From Incurvaria masculella (taxonomy: Eukaryota; Arthropoda; Insecta; Lepidoptera; Incurvariidae): a DNA stretch of 64,000 nt. Below the pieces are notes generated by a model. It saw only the letters and a program-made list of their open reading frames with translations, was not told where the DNA came from and searched no databases. The stretch spans positions 8,253,501 to 8,317,500 of the forward strand of contig OX335659.1 in the NCBI GenBank assembly GCA_946894095.1, written 5' to 3'. The position numbers and the translations under genes were made by a program. Within the stretch, counting starts at the first letter, position 1. Each line of letters starts with the position of its first letter. Below, piece after piece: positions 10,433-22,299 of the stretch.

Positions 10433-11239
10433 CAGCCCGTCCCGGCTCTGCACGGGCATAATGTCATTTAAAAAAATATTATTTTGACACAATGATACAC
10501 AAATAAACCATTTTTACGTAGAGTTCCTACATTGAGATATTTGAAATAAAAAAAACTTAGATATTATTATTACATGATTATTAGATATTAGAGAAATAAT
10601 AAATTCAAAGTGCTATAGGGAGAACCGCGGCCTCCGAGGCACGCTCCCGCCGCCCCGGCCGGCCGGTACCGCCGCAAACACTACATCCCGCAATTTTTAA
10701 ATCTATAATATCTTCGAAAATATTCATTTAAATCATATGCTGTAAAGGGCCGTATAGATCTATATTAAATCAACAATGTATTTAAGGTATTTAATTGGAT
10801 AAGGATTAATGCTGTATTGGTTAAAATCGCTTCGAAAATTAGCCATTATTTGTCGTAAAAAGTAAATGAGAAAAAAAATTTATTGTGGGATATCCATAAG
10901 AGATAGATATATACCATCGCGGAGTTTTCTGTAGACATTTTCAATGTATACAATACTTAGTACATTATTTTGATAAATCTCGTAGGGTTCAGCCTGCGTT
11001 TGCAATGTAAGCGGAAAAAAAATATTTTTTACGACATCACATTGGAAACCTCAAAAATAACAGTATTTCTCCAATATTTAATGGATGTTATTGTACATAT
11101 AAACCTTCTTGAATCACTCTATCTATTAAAAAAAACCGCATCAAAATCCGTTGCGTAGTTTTAAAGATTGAAGCGTACATAGGGATATAGTGATATAGGG
11201 ACAGAGAAAGCGACTTTGTTTTATACTATGTAGTGATGT
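10433..11239 (+). repeat. R9 dispersed element (CCCGGCTCCGC family), near full-length copy
   Basis: It begins ACTAGCAGCCCGTCCCGGCT and ends GACTTTGTTTTATACTATGT. The second half matches the reverse complement of 39726-40018 almost throughout (GTAGGGTTCAGCCTGCGTT, ACGACATCACATTGGAAACC, CCGCATCAAAATCCGTTGCG). It carries an internal GC-rich patch at 10620-10675. Non-coding; the transposon class is unknown to me. Confidence 0.55.
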
Positions 11240-11735
11240 ATTTAAATTTGTCTTATATTTTCATGACTTCACAATTTTAATGTATTGGTACCTAATTATT
11301 GAACGATGTTTATGGCCGCATAGAAAAATTCAACGTTATATGTTATAACGTTAACATTACAACGTTAAAACCCTACCAATTATAACAGAAATCATTTATA
11401 TTTTAACACTGTTCATGTTAGCTTTGAACCGGACGTGTCTGCTCTGAACTCATCCTCTACCTGCTGTGCCGTCGAGTTCGACGTTAATATTATAGAAAAA
11501 TATCATTCTGTTCAATTCAAATCATGTATATTCAATGTGGAATTAAGATCACTATGGGATTAACCAAAACAGTCACAAACGTGTAATCGTACTGCCATTA
11601 TTTTCATCGACGATTTAACATGATATCTTTAGAAATTCAGCAGTTATTAAACAATAGGTTTTATAATAAACAAATGACTGCATATACATCTTAGCTGTCT
11701 ACATAGTATAAAGCTAGCATTCTATAGGAGATGTT
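11240..11735. other. AT-rich stretch without recognisable feature
   Basis: Contains a small palindromic tract AACGTTATATGTTATAACGTT near 11331-11351. Nothing else is supported. Confidence 0.35.
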
Positions 11736-11970
11736 TATTTGCAGTGCTTCGCTGTTTATTGTATAGCGCTCCCAATGTCCAACAGTGAGGTTATACGCAA
11801 CGTGAGACGCTATTCCGCCCGAAACATCCAGTGAGGACGATAGAAACGTGGGTCTTCGTTAGGTTTTGCAGCCTCCGCATATTGCCTTGGTACTCTTAAT
11901 GGCGTGTGCCACGTGAATGATATCTACTCCCAATTTTCCAGATAGGCACCGGAGCTGTAATGCACGATGT
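11736..11970 (-). repeat. Dispersed repeat R17, copy 2
   Basis: Related to 1069-1345 through GGTTATACGCAA, ATCCAGTGAGGACGATA, AGGTTTTGCAGCCTCCGCAT and CACCGGAGCTGTAATGCACG. Read on the minus strand it ends toward a TTGTACAATAAAC-like segment, which suggests a retroelement tail. Confidence 0.5.
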
Positions 11971-12019
11971 AACAATCGATGGTTAAAATAGCGACACGTC
12001 CGCAGCACTAGCGGCGGGA

Positions 12020-12290
12020 GGCAAGCTGACGTCTCGTCGTGTCGGGTCGGGTTCGCGCCGCCCCGCCGCGCCGCCGGGAACAGATTGATATTGATAACCA
12101 ATAGATAAGTGATAGCGGCGGCGGCGTAGAGTGGCCTACTTTATACAACAGCTGACATTGAACCGCGATGAACTCGCTTTTATAGTGCGCCGAGCGAGGC
12201 CGTCTGTTTACACGAGACGCTTCGCGGCCGCAGATCGCCGCCCCCTCCTCCCCCGCGCCGCCGACATCGCTGGGGGGCGATTCTGTAATG
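12020..12290. promoter_or_regulatory. CpG-rich island, possible regulatory region
   Basis: CpG-dense blocks at 12040-12080, 12115-12130 and 12180-12280 (GCGGCCGCAGATCGCC, CCCGCGCCGCCGACATCG). No supported ORF. Confidence 0.35.
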
Positions 12291-12553
12291 TTTGTTTTTA
12301 AGAGACGATGACCGGGCAATATTCAAGCGAGATGTAAAAAATCTGAGAATGGTCGGACACACGACATTCTTTGTTTGAATCCACCGCTGACGATCACGCA
12401 GCTAGACGATGCATGCTGCATAATAATAGAAAATGTTAATGTACTCAAGCAATTTTAAATAATCGCAAGGTGTAGGTCCTTAAGGACTTGAGAACAGCTG
12501 ATTGCATTCACTTTTACAAAGCGTGTAATTTCAAATCAACCTATGCAGCTCTA

Positions 12554-12672
12554 TTCAGAGTGGGCGGACTAACTTTAGTACGCGTTTTAAGGTCGGACTA
12601 ACACGGTTTTTGTATGGTAAGTCCGGTGCTAATCTTGTGTTAAATTTTTGACAGGTCCTCTCGGAATACGAC
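12554..12672. mobile_element. R13 MITE, copy 2
   Basis: Opposite orientation to 486-593. It starts TATTCAGAGTGGGCGG, contains TTTAGTACGCG and GTCCGGTGCTAATCTTG, and ends near CTCTCGGAATACGA, an inverted counterpart of its start. Confidence 0.55.
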
Positions 12673-13175
12673 TGTAGGCCCTGAAACTGAAACTTATAGG
12701 ACATTCCCTATTTACGGCATAGCCGAGTCGAGTCAAATCAATTAAAATAAAAAAACGTTTATTGCACTTAAATCGTGCACTTAATGCCTAAGTCATTTTC
12801 TGCCAGTCTACCCTTTTAACATAATGAGACAAGGGTAGGTACAACAAAACAGAGTCGTGGCAAACAAATATAAAAAATATTAATAATTATTAAAAAAAAA
12901 AAAATTTAACATGAATTAATATTGAATTAAGACAAAATTAATCTACATATGCGCATGCAATAAATAATGTGGGCAACTAAGAAACCAGGGATGCCGCAGA
13001 AAAAGATGATGTTCATGATTTGAGGAGATGGTCTTTCAACAGAGCTCTGAAACGCTGGGAAACTGAGTTGTACATTTGTCATTTCTGCTACTAAATTGTA
13101 TGTGTATGTTAGTATTTGAGGTCAAAAAAATATATTTACATTAAGTTTAAGAAAATTATTGTTTCATATTCGCCC
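12673..13175. other. No recognisable feature
   Basis: AT-rich, with A-runs near 12890-12905. No supported ORF. Confidence 0.3.
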
Positions 13176-13280
13176 GTTTCCACCACCTGCAGCTAGAAAA
13201 TCCCGAAATTACTTTTCGGTTACACCATACAAATTTTAATTTTACTTATTGGATTTCAGGTAACTGGAGGTGGTGAAAAC
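13176..13280. mobile_element. R14 hairpin MITE, copy 1 of 3
   Basis: About 105 bp, ending as inverted repeats GTTTCCACCACCTGCAGCTA and GTAACTGGAGGTGGTGAAAAC, with an internal TTTCGGTTACACCATA. Two more copies lie within the next 1.1 kb. Confidence 0.65.
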
Positions 13281-13439
13281 AGGGGATTGTCGAGTCGGTT
13301 ACGTATTTTTGTTGCACGTCGTTACGCTGGACAAATCAATAATTCTTAGGTATATTCTTCTACGACATGAAAATACGTGACTGCACATGAGTCGGGCTTA
13401 TGTGAACAACGAGTAACGTTGAGCAACGTCCGCGTTCGA

Positions 13440-13712
13440 CGGTACGTTCGCCGTCATAAGCCGTGTGGTTCTAGGATAGTGGCGCGGGATCGGCCCTGTC
13501 GCTCCAGGCGAAGTGAAAGTGTCGCTGCGGCGGGGGTGCGGGGGGTGAAGGGTGCAGCCCGGCGGGGGGGAGGCCGCGAGTGCAGCATCAATGGGCCCCG
13601 CGAGCCGCGACCCAGCCCGCGTCACAACAATGCGGGTACCTACATGTGTGGTGCACCGCCGCGCGCGATCCGCGGGAGATCTCGACGTGTCACGTCTACG
13701 ATCCTGAGCCCG
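13440..13712. other. CpG-rich island
   Basis: GC-rich block (GGCGGGGGTGCGGGGGGTG, GGCGGGGGGGAGGCCGCG) with no credible reading frame. Confidence 0.4.
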
Positions 13713-13880
13713 CAGTCGGAGTTCTCGCAATGGCGTTTACGGAACTTCGAAGTTACGTAAAAACGTCGAACCCGTACGAGCTTTACCTCTTCAAACTGGC
13801 AAAAACAAACTCGGACTAGGGATTTGTATGAAAACGCGGAGTCAGCGTAAACGGCAGAGTCAACGTATTTACGGCAAAAC
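13713..13880 (+). mobile_element. R5 MITE, truncated copy
   Basis: It starts AGTCGGAGTTCTCGCAATGG, then TTTACGGAACTTCGAAGTTAC, GTAAAAACGTCGAACCC, CGGAGTCAGCGTAAACGG and CAACGTATTTACGGC, then stops before the distal half seen in full copies. Confidence 0.6.
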
Positions 13881-14084
13881 GTCAAAAAAACTCTGACCAC
13901 GAAGCTTCATGAGCGTCTTCTATTTGCTCATTCGATTTTTTATTGAAATAAAGGGGCGGCGATCTTCCATTGGCCTACGGCGGCCAAAGTCTAAGTCCGC
14001 CGCTGGGTACGATCCTATGCTTCACAAATGTTGCACGATTTTTTTCCTTACAGACATTTTCGTTCGCGATTTGACAACTTGACC

Positions 14085-14200
14085 GTTTTCACCACATCCA
14101 GCTACAAAAATCCCAAAGTTATCTTTCGGTTACACCGTGTAAATATGCAATTTAACCGAAGGTTAACTATCGGACTTTAGGTAGCTGGGGTGGTGAAATC
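14085..14200. mobile_element. R14 hairpin MITE, copy 2 of 3
   Basis: Ends GTTTTCACCACATCCAGCTA and GGTAGCTGGGGTGGTGAAATC. The arms include TATCTTTCGGTTACACCGTG and AACCGAAGGTTAACTATC. Confidence 0.65.
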
Positions 14201-14230
14201 AGGGGTATAACAGCTAACCGTTTAACGCCC

Positions 14231-14347
14231 GGTTTCACCACCTCAAGTTAGAAAAATCCTAAAGTTATCTTTCGGTTACACCATATAAATATTAAATCTG
14301 ACCGAAAGTTACCTGTCGGATTACAGGTGGCTGGAGGTGGTGAAAAC
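14231..14347. mobile_element. R14 hairpin MITE, copy 3 of 3
   Basis: Ends GGTTTCACCACCTCAAGTTA and AGGTGGCTGGAGGTGGTGAAAA, and lies only 30 bp from copy 2. The whole unit can fold into one long hairpin. Confidence 0.65.
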
Positions 14348-14671
14348 AGCGGTTAGTGATTTGAACTTTTATGAAGATTTTTTATACATATATTATAAAG
14401 ATTTATAAATATTGGCGGTAAATATGTAAACCACAGACTGTGTTGTAAACAATACTCACAAAGCATGTCTTGCACCTATAATGTTCTATGTATAGACTTG
14501 TCTGCGCAGCAGAAACAAAATTGTGCACGTTTCTATCCATATTTACACGCGAAATTACGAAAAACACCTGCTAACACAGCCCACCAATTTTGAAATTTTA
14601 CTTTATTTATTTAATTTTCATTCTAATAATAAAATGTTTATTTACTTTATTATAATTCCTATTTTTTTATA

Positions 14672-14910
14672 GTTAGTGTTCTATTTATATGGCCCTTTAC
14701 AGTTCAAAAATAGAAATAAAAAAAGGAAGTTGAAAGCAAAAGTCCACAGCGCCACAGTAGGCATTGGCATTTACAAGGAAAACGTATGTGGGTCACAGAT
14801 TGTACCTCAATTGAGATGTTTCGCCATCTTTCAAGTTATATGAATAATTATATCACAGTTGTAAATCTGATTACGGTTCTTTTGATTATAGAAAATCAAG
14901 CTACCGGCTT
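14672..14910 (+). repeat. Repeat unit A (239 bp), first copy
   Basis: Identical by reading to 15182-15420, at an exact offset of 510 bp. A core (CACAGTAGGCATTGGCAT, AAGGAAAACGTATGTGGG) also occurs in diverged form at 24285 and 33294, so unit A belongs to a dispersed family. No TG...CA ends were seen. Confidence 0.8.
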
Positions 14911-15177
14911 AAATACGTATGTAAAATTATCCCCACGACGAATGTGAAGGATCGTTGCTCAATGAGACACTCAACTCTGTCCATTTTATTGCGTTTGAAC
15001 AGGAGCATTTTGCTCCATGCTGAGCTCTCTTGTGTCTCTAAAACATTCATAACCTCAAAACAGCATTTTGTCAATAACTCAAATTTGTCAATATTTAGTC
15101 TTCAAATTCATAACTCAAAAAGTTACATTATGTTCTAAATTATAATAACACTGGTTTGGAAGATAGAGGGGCATTCT
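14911..15177 (+). repeat. Repeat unit B (267 bp), first copy
   Basis: Matches 17120-17386 with one visible mismatch (fifth base). Starts AAATACGTATGTAAAATTAT and ends AGATAGAGGGGCATTCT. A 64-codon frame inside is preserved in both copies only because the DNA is preserved; it resembles no protein that I know. Confidence 0.8.
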
Positions 15178-15181
15178 TCTT

Positions 15182-15420
15182 GTTAGTGTTCTATTTATAT
15201 GGCCCTTTACAGTTCAAAAATAGAAATAAAAAAAGGAAGTTGAAAGCAAAAGTCCACAGCGCCACAGTAGGCATTGGCATTTACAAGGAAAACGTATGTG
15301 GGTCACAGATTGTACCTCAATTGAGATGTTTCGCCATCTTTCAAGTTATATGAATAATTATATCACAGTTGTAAATCTGATTACGGTTCTTTTGATTATA
15401 GAAAATCAAGCTACCGGCTT
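15182..15420 (+). repeat. Repeat unit A (239 bp), second copy
   Basis: Exact direct repeat of 14672-14910. The A-B-A layout fits a tandem duplication of a 510 bp unit with a partial second copy, or recombination around an inserted B. Confidence 0.8.
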
Positions 15421-15749
15421 CCTCATTATCTAAACTATTATTATTAAAAATATCTATCTATTTGCATAAGAGGCCACAGAACTAACCCAATTTTCATTGG
15501 TTAAATACCTACTTACACACCATAATTTTGTGTATAAAGCGAGAAGGCACGGCTCGTAAAACCCCATGCACAATGACATTTTGTAGGTTAGGTTACGTTT
15601 AGCGCGGGAACGTTTAGTCAGTCGGTCAAGGCCGCGACCCCTGATAAGCAACAATGTTCACTCACAGCGTGGCAGGGAATCCGTTTATACATACACAGCG
15701 CCGTAATGAATGACTCATCAAAACAAATGAAGGTGCGAGAGCGAATGGA

Positions 15750-15905
15750 GCGATTAAGTAAAGCGGCGGCGGCGCGGCGGAGCGCGGCGGGGTCTCACAC
15801 GCTAATCATTATCATAAAATATTGCATAACAGAACAATAACATCGCCTATTGAACGAACGAGTTCATTGCTCCCTCCGCTCCGCGTCTCCGCGCTTTCCG
15901 ACGAT
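15750..15905. other. Small CpG-rich island
   Basis: Core AAGCGGCGGCGGCGCGGCGG at 15759-15790, followed by CCGCTCCGCGTCTCCGCGC. No ORF. Confidence 0.35.
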
Positions 15906-16198
15906 CGATTAGCCAACGACAGGTGTCTAAATAAACGACATGTCATTTTGTGTCCGATTTTATTACACCGATTACATTTATGTCTCGAGTTATTAGTTTA
16001 CAAGGTCAATGGCGCAGACAATGCGGCGCGGGGCGGTGGTGTGGAGATTGATTTGGGCAGATTACTCCGTTGACGGCGGCGTAGTAAAACGGGGAAATGA
16101 CGTCGATGGGGAAATGTTATTGAAACTGTTAAAATGATTTTAGTCAATAATGAATACAAATTACAGTTCTGTGGTGTTTTTGTGTCCGTCTGTCCGCT

Positions 16199-16334
16199 CA
16201 TCGAGTTAATCAATGTTCAAACACGTCACTTTAAGTAAACCCCACGGAGTTCTTTCCATACTGTCCATGCAATGTGACGTGTTTAATCATACGTTGACGT
16301 TGATTTAGATTGTTTGTCCTTTCGTGCACTCGGC
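16199..16334 (+). mobile_element. R6 MITE, copy 3 (5' trimmed)
   Basis: Contains CGAGTTAATCAATGTTC, CCATACTGTCCATGCAATG, CGTTGACGTTGAT and TCCTTTCGTGCACTCGGCC. The usual TTGCACGAAGAG end is missing. Confidence 0.6.
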
Positions 16335-16667
16335 CTTGAGAATCAATTACACAATTTTGACCCCGTTTGTTACTGTAGAAGGCAGCAAAATATAGCATGA
16401 TTCCAATTTTAAATTTTCATCATTTCCGTCTTCGACAATTCGATCTTCGCAGTACTCCCCACGCATAATCAAGCCATTATTGTCGTATCTGTATCTGCAA
16501 CGCGCAGAGCAAAGTGCAGGACGAGTGACGTCTCCCGCTACGGCACGTGGCTGCAACAAGTCTCATTCCGCAGTGCAGTCGCCACAATGAGTTTGTTCTG
16601 CGCCACGCCGCGTCACCAGCTATGAAATGATCGCTTTTCAGCTGTTCAGAATATATTCAGAGCCCCA

Positions 16668-17013
16668 AGTCCCAGTTGTCACCGAGGTTGTCACCTAAAT
16701 TGGCGATTACGCCAAACCGATCGATTGGCGATTTAAAATGTATGGAGAAATTGAAGAGTGCGCGCAGTAGGCAGTCCATACATTTGCGAGTCCGAGTTTG
16801 ATTTGACAGCTTACTCAACGTTGCCATAAATACGTCGACGTTGCCGTTTACTCCGACTCCGCCTTTTCATACAAATCGGAAGTTCGAGTTTGATTTTGAT
16901 AGCTTAAAGAAGTAAAACCACAGAATATCTAGCAAAAACTTGTATTGTAGAGTTTGAAGTTTTTACGTAACTTTGAAGTTCCGTAAACGCAAATGTAGGT
17001 GAGAACTCGGACT
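16668..17013 (+). mobile_element. R5 MITE, near full-length (about 346 bp)
   Basis: Ends AGTCCCAGTTGTCACC and GGTGAGAACTCGGACT are inverted repeats. Internal landmarks are TGGAGAAATTGAAGAG, GCTTACTCAACGTTGCC, ACGTCGACGTTGCC, ACAGAATATCTAGC and GAAGTTCCGTAAACGC. Confidence 0.65.
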
Positions 17014-17119
17014 GAACACTCTGAACTGATACACACGATCTGAAACGTTCCGTTGTCACAAGACGTGTTCGAATAGCCTTCTCCATGCCATTCTGTCCGA
17101 TAAGGGAGAAAAAAGGCAT

Positions 17120-17386
17120 AAATGCGTATGTAAAATTATCCCCACGACGAATGTGAAGGATCGTTGCTCAATGAGACACTCAACTCTGTCCATTTTATTG
17201 CGTTTGAACAGGAGCATTTTGCTCCATGCTGAGCTCTCTTGTGTCTCTAAAACATTCATAACCTCAAAACAGCATTTTGTCAATAACTCAAATTTGTCAA
17301 TATTTAGTCTTCAAATTCATAACTCAAAAAGTTACATTATGTTCTAAATTATAATAACACTGGTTTGGAAGATAGAGGGGCATTCT
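17120..17386 (+). repeat. Repeat unit B, second copy without flanking A
   Basis: Near-identical to 14911-15177 at an offset of 2209 bp. The flanks differ completely from the first copy, so B can move or be copied separately from A. Confidence 0.8.
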
Positions 17387-17739
17387 CATTTGTAAAATTA
17401 TGTTGATCCGCATGGTGGCAGGACCGTGTAGATTTCGAATCAACCGAAAATCCATCCTAGGTATCTCATCCTTATTTTAATAAATTTGACTACAATGAAA
17501 CGTTACTGCACCCGAGAAAGAACATTGTCTAAAGCAGTCTCCACCTAGAACAATGAACGTTTTCCCGGCTAAATCTGCGTTTCCTTTATTTCGACGGTTC
17601 AGCGGAAGCATCCGAAATAGAATTTTTATTTGCCCTTGAACAAGTAATTAGGTACAGGTCCCGGCAGCAAACTAGAACCCTACGCCCAAATGACACTCCT
17701 ACGCTGTGTTTTTTCTTATTATTTATGGGCGAGGCTTCA

Positions 17740-17886
17740 GCGGGTCTACTCAGGGAGCGAACACGAGAAGTTCTCGCTTGAGAAGCTGTCAAACTTAATG
17801 TAGAAAAACAGTAGGCATCTTTTTTCTAAATAGTTGGGCAGTTTTGAACACGAGAACTTCTCGTGTCGCTGCTCTGAGTAGACCGC
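17740..17886. mobile_element. R15 palindromic MITE
   Basis: Inverted ends: GCGGGTCTACTCAGGGAGCG with ACACGAGAAGTTCTCG on the left, and CGAGAACTTCTCGTGT with GCTGCTCTGAGTAGACCGC on the right. Related, more decayed sequence is at 24840-25015 and 55790-55880. Confidence 0.65.
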
Positions 17887-17929
17887 AGTTAGGACAAAAG
17901 TGGCAGAGGTGAGGTGGTAAAGGCGCGCT

Positions 17930-18200
17930 ACGCTATGCCAAAGAATATATAATAAATGGCTACGCGGCGCTCGGGGTGGAACGCGAAAGGTAAAGTTAGG
18001 TGAGGCGGGCGCGTCGCCATGACGACCGGCCTCATTCGCCGCCGCCAGCTATGTGTGAGCGATCAGACAAGATAAGACACACCGACCGAGAAGGCGCACG
18101 TTGGCGTTGGCGACCATCGCTGACGACGCTGCTCTTCCACCGCTCGCTAATATACTCGCGGATAGATGGCAGCACAAGTTGCTCTGATGGCGGGGGCTGA
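17930..18200. other. Moderately CpG-rich stretch
   Basis: GCGGCGCTCGGGGTGG and GAGGCGGGCGCGTCGCC blocks. Short frames occur on both strands but none is recognisable. Confidence 0.25.
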
Positions 18201-18490
18201 TTTTGGCAATGCTCCGTGTCATCCGGACAGATTTTTGGTTGTTTGTTTTTCTTCAATGAAAATCAAAGGAGTACCTACCTATCTATTTATTACACACATC
18301 ATTCTTTGTCTAAGGGCCAGCGCCATAAATAAGCTTTATTATTTGACTGTAAAAAAATCGGTTTGAAACAACTTCACGATTCAGTTTGGCAATATGGCGA
18401 AAATGCTTGATTTCTGTTGAGTTATTGTTAGAGTTCCGAAATAGGAGTCATCCGTCGAGAAAACCAAGTTGACTTCGGTCGTGCAAGCGA

Positions 18491-18737
18491 CAGGGGGTCC
18501 ATTCAGGGAAAGAGTGAGTTCGAATTCGTCACTAAATATCAACTCACTTTTTTAAATAGTAATGTTTCCACACTTCTAGAACATCATTACAGTTAGGTAA
18601 AAATCTGGTTTGTCCCGTAAATACGTTGGAAGTATAAATAACGGTTCCGTTATTTAAATAATAATATATTTCCCAGCTATTTTTAGGTTAACTCACTCCC
18701 GAACTCGAACTCACTCTTGCTCTGAATGGACCCCCTG
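18491..18737. mobile_element. MITE with CAGGGGGTCCATTCAG terminal inverted repeats
   Basis: Left end CAGGGGGTCCATTCAGGG then AGAGTGAGTTCGAATTCG; right end CGAACTCGAACTCACTCTTG then CTGAATGGACCCCCTG. About 247 bp, AT-rich inside, non-coding. No other copy was seen in the window. Confidence 0.65.
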
Positions 18738-18944
18738 ATCGCTTCCCAGATTTAATTCCGTTAGGTTGGGATTAAGAGAAACATTTTAGAGACTACCTGT
18801 GACGTACCTACCAACCAAATGTTTGAGCTCCGACTGCGCAGTCATGCTCCAAGCCGCCAGCGAGAACCGAAGCTCTTTTCGCTAAATCAAACGAATAGAA
18901 AGTAAAGTTCGTTCGGCTCACTGCGGCCAACTTGAGTGAAGATA

Positions 18945-19100
18945 ATGAATATCAACTCTGCGCAGAGTCGAAGGTGGAGGCGCCACGACAGCAGCGACGA
19001 CGAGAACGGCGCGGGGGCGAGGCGGAGGTGGCGGAGGGCAGCCCCCTCCGCCGCCGCGCCGGCCAGTAAAAAACCCGCTCTCCGACACAAAAACCGGCCA
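18945..19100. other. CpG-rich island
   Basis: GC-rich tract (CGGCGCGGGGGCGAGGCGG, CCGCCGCCGCGCCGGCC) with only low-complexity frames. Confidence 0.35.
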
Positions 19101-21185
19101 AGTGTGTACGCAGCTCGAATTATAGGTTTACGTTTATTATAACAAAAAAGGTTAGTTTGATTATGCCTTTCTATCTGATACGCCAAACCACAACCATATC
19201 TTAGAAATTTGTCAGTTGCGTTCCGCCAAACGACCACAGCAATAATTATTGCTATAGTTATGTACCTACCCTAGTCGCAAAAATAAAGAACAGTAATGGC
19301 GTCGCAACATTTTTAAAAAGAAAAAATATTTAGCTAATTCAAAAATGTATGTCTTTATCGTTTTTTTATAATTGCTGATAAATTTTTCGAAAAATGGTTG
19401 CCATCAAAATATAAAATATGCTTTACTTCTTAAATTAGGTTGATTTACATTGCTTTTACTTTGGGCATCACACAATAAAAAACAAATAAAACAAATAAGT
19501 ACCGATTAAAAATTAAGTTGCGGGCCACCGTAACCGCTGAGAATTTGTTCTCAATTTCTGCAAAAAAATTCATAGGTCGGAAGGAGGTGAAGTTGGGAGT
19601 GAAAGCGTATGCTAAGGACTCATTTTTAGGTAATTTTATTTAGCATAATGAAGGGCAAGGACTCACATTTTTTCGGGCAAGGGGGAGAGGGAAAAACAAT
19701 GCAAACACATTATGAGGCATAACTTTCCCACACATTTCACTATATCAGTCTTTAAAAGGGCAAAGTTCATAAGTGCGCAAGCTAGTAACTAACAAATATG
19801 AGAAATGGCCAGTTAAATGTGCTATCCGGTTGACAAAGCGGAGCAAAAACAAAATTAATAACCCTTTAGTAATAATTGACATACTTGTGTACAAAATGTT
19901 TACTTATAGAAAATTAACGAAATAACTACTTATGAAATAACAGAGGCATCATAACTTATACTTATTAAATGTATAATTTTCTGTTCATTTGCGCAATACT
20001 AAATTCACTTCAGATCGATATATACGCCATTAAACGAGCACTAGAACCAACTCACGCAAATATAGAAGGCGAATGATTCTTGTTTCCAGATAATTTATTT
20101 GGTCGAGTTTTGTAATTGGCTCTTCCTATAAGCATGAAATGTTAGAGCAAGGCAAGAGCAATAAAACCGCTATTAAAGTTAGCATTGTAGTGTTCTAAGT
20201 GGCTGCAGAATATCCTTTGACTTTAAATAGCAATGATAATTAAAATCCTCCTTTAATAGTTTTATTGGTAAGACTAATCATATGAAAACATTGGAAAAAA
20301 TTAAATTATACCATGAGTTCATCACAGTTGGCTTAACATGGTAAATTAAGGGCCTGGTACTAGCCAAATCGCAAAGTTAGACGAGGCACCCCAAGTAAAC
20401 TAACTAAGTCTGACGATTATAAGTGTCATCCTTACAATATATGATTCCTTGTCTAGGAATCGAATGATTAATGTATGTTTCCTTTTTCTATACAAAATAC
20501 ATTGCGGAAACGGTGTCCATTTCCGAACTTTTTTGACTAAATGTAGAAATCTAAAAGCAAATGGAATTTTTTGTTTATGCATATATGCTGTTTTTGCTTA
20601 TATCTAGAAATCGAATGACTTTCAGATTTCTAATGAGAAAAATCAACTTTTTTTATTTTTATTATTATTTAAATAAATGATGGAATAAAAAAATATTAAC
20701 AATCCATTATCAGTCTGGAGTTCTATTTGGATTTGCTGAAGCGTTTCACTACATATTATTACATTTGTTAAAAAGTGCATTTGTATGGCGCGAGTAGTTG
20801 GCTAGTCCTAGCGCCTTAACGGGCGAGTGAGTGATTAAATCCGACGTTTACTTGCATCTTGTAATATGCTAACTATCCAACAACGTGTTTTTCGGCAAAA
20901 TTAACTGAACTTTCCCAGTTAGCATAGTACGAAATGCAGCTGAATTTCAGATTTAATCACACAATGTCTGATCACCGGGCGATTTTTTTATTATGGTAAC
21001 CCTCTGATTGTTTTATCGCTACTGAATTAAATGAAGCTGTATTTTGCAGTGGGGCAGAATTTATTTTGGGATATTAATTATCAAAATACACTTTGCTAAA
21101 TAATACAACAATAGATGTAAGAAAATCTAGTTCTAGAATTGTATGACGGCAGGACGGGCAGTCAATAAATAAATACTTCTCACGA
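19101..21185. other. AT-rich stretch without recognisable feature
   Basis: About 2 kb of AT-rich sequence with A and T runs. I saw no ORF with a family signature, no RNA gene and no repeat shared with the rest of the window. Confidence 0.4.
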
Positions 21186-21189
21186 AATC

Positions 21190-21500
21190 CTAAACGTGAA
21201 GGAGTGCGGCAAGCGCGGGGAATGGCGACCCGTTGCTGTGGCGGAGGGACGAGGTGGAGGACGGGGGGCAGGGTATGCCGTCACGCGAGCGAGCGAGGCC
21301 GCGCAACGCTTGAAGTACGAAAGAGATGCCACGCGAATACCGATTTCTGTAGGAGGATTTCGGAAGACAAAACAGCGCTTTGATTTTCGAAGCGAACAGC
21401 GAATAGTGCGCCCTTCGTGGCCGTCCCGCTTCGCAACCGTTTGACAGATCGACGGCCGGAAATAACTGCTGTGGAACGCACCGCGAGCTAAACGTCAAAT
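21190..21500. promoter_or_regulatory. CpG-rich island, possible regulatory region
   Basis: CpG-dense at 21205-21310 and 21405-21490. A 135-codon minus-strand frame and an 82-codon plus-strand frame cover the same bases, and neither looks like a real protein. Confidence 0.3.
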
Positions 21501-22260
21501 TCAAACTGAGCGCGGCAAAATAGGATATGGATATAAGGAATATTTCTTTACAACCTACTTGATCGTAAATTTTACACAATTGTCCGCATAATTTCATGCG
21601 AAAGGATTGTCCAAAATATATTATTTCTAGTAAGAATGGGTATTTTTTTAAATAGGTGTTTATTATTTACACCAATGCTAATAACATCGAACTATTCATT
21701 AACCTATTATTCTATCATTTCTATGCCAGCAAGGAATTTGAAGTTTACATCGTCTAACAATCATTGTATTTATTTAATAATTGCAAATTAAATTAGGTTT
21801 CATAGTCGCGCCGCGAAGATGTGAATCTGAGAAAAGACCTATAAACAAATGAATATTATTGCATTTTGTGTTCATGTTTCTATTTTAGGTGCCTCAGCAT
21901 GTACGACGTTTATACTTATTCATGGATAGTTTTTGATACATAAATCTCAAAAAGCGTTCATACAGCTCGTGTAATCACTCAGAACATTTTTTTATGTTAA
22001 CACATTCATGTTTATGTTGATTTCTAAGTTGACCATTGGTTTCTTGGAATTGGGTCACTATCATAATAATATGGCAAATTACTATGTAAAAATACAGACA
22101 GCTTAAGCTTAACATTAAGTTTTGTAAATCAAAGTACAGTAAAACATTTTGAACACCGTGTTGAAAAATCGAGATTTTTCTTAACTTATGTTTTATCTGG
22201 ATCTTTTATTTGTATCTACATATGTAATCGATGAAACCTTAAAGTTTTTGAAACGTACCT
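21501..22260. other. AT-rich stretch without recognisable feature
   Basis: No supportable ORF, RNA or repeat. Confidence 0.35.
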
Positions 22261-22299
22261 GCAAATCACTCCACATTTTCATGAGGAATCACCATTATC

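Noticed and set aside
14944..15138. 64-codon frame duplicated at 17153-17347 as a possible conserved peptide gene
   Set aside because: The identity is explained by the whole 267 bp DNA unit being duplicated; there is no sign of protein-level selection.
14672..15420. TRIM or LTR retrotransposon (identical direct repeats flanking a short core)
   Set aside because: No TG...CA ends, primer-binding site, polypurine tract or target-site duplication was found; unit B also occurs alone.
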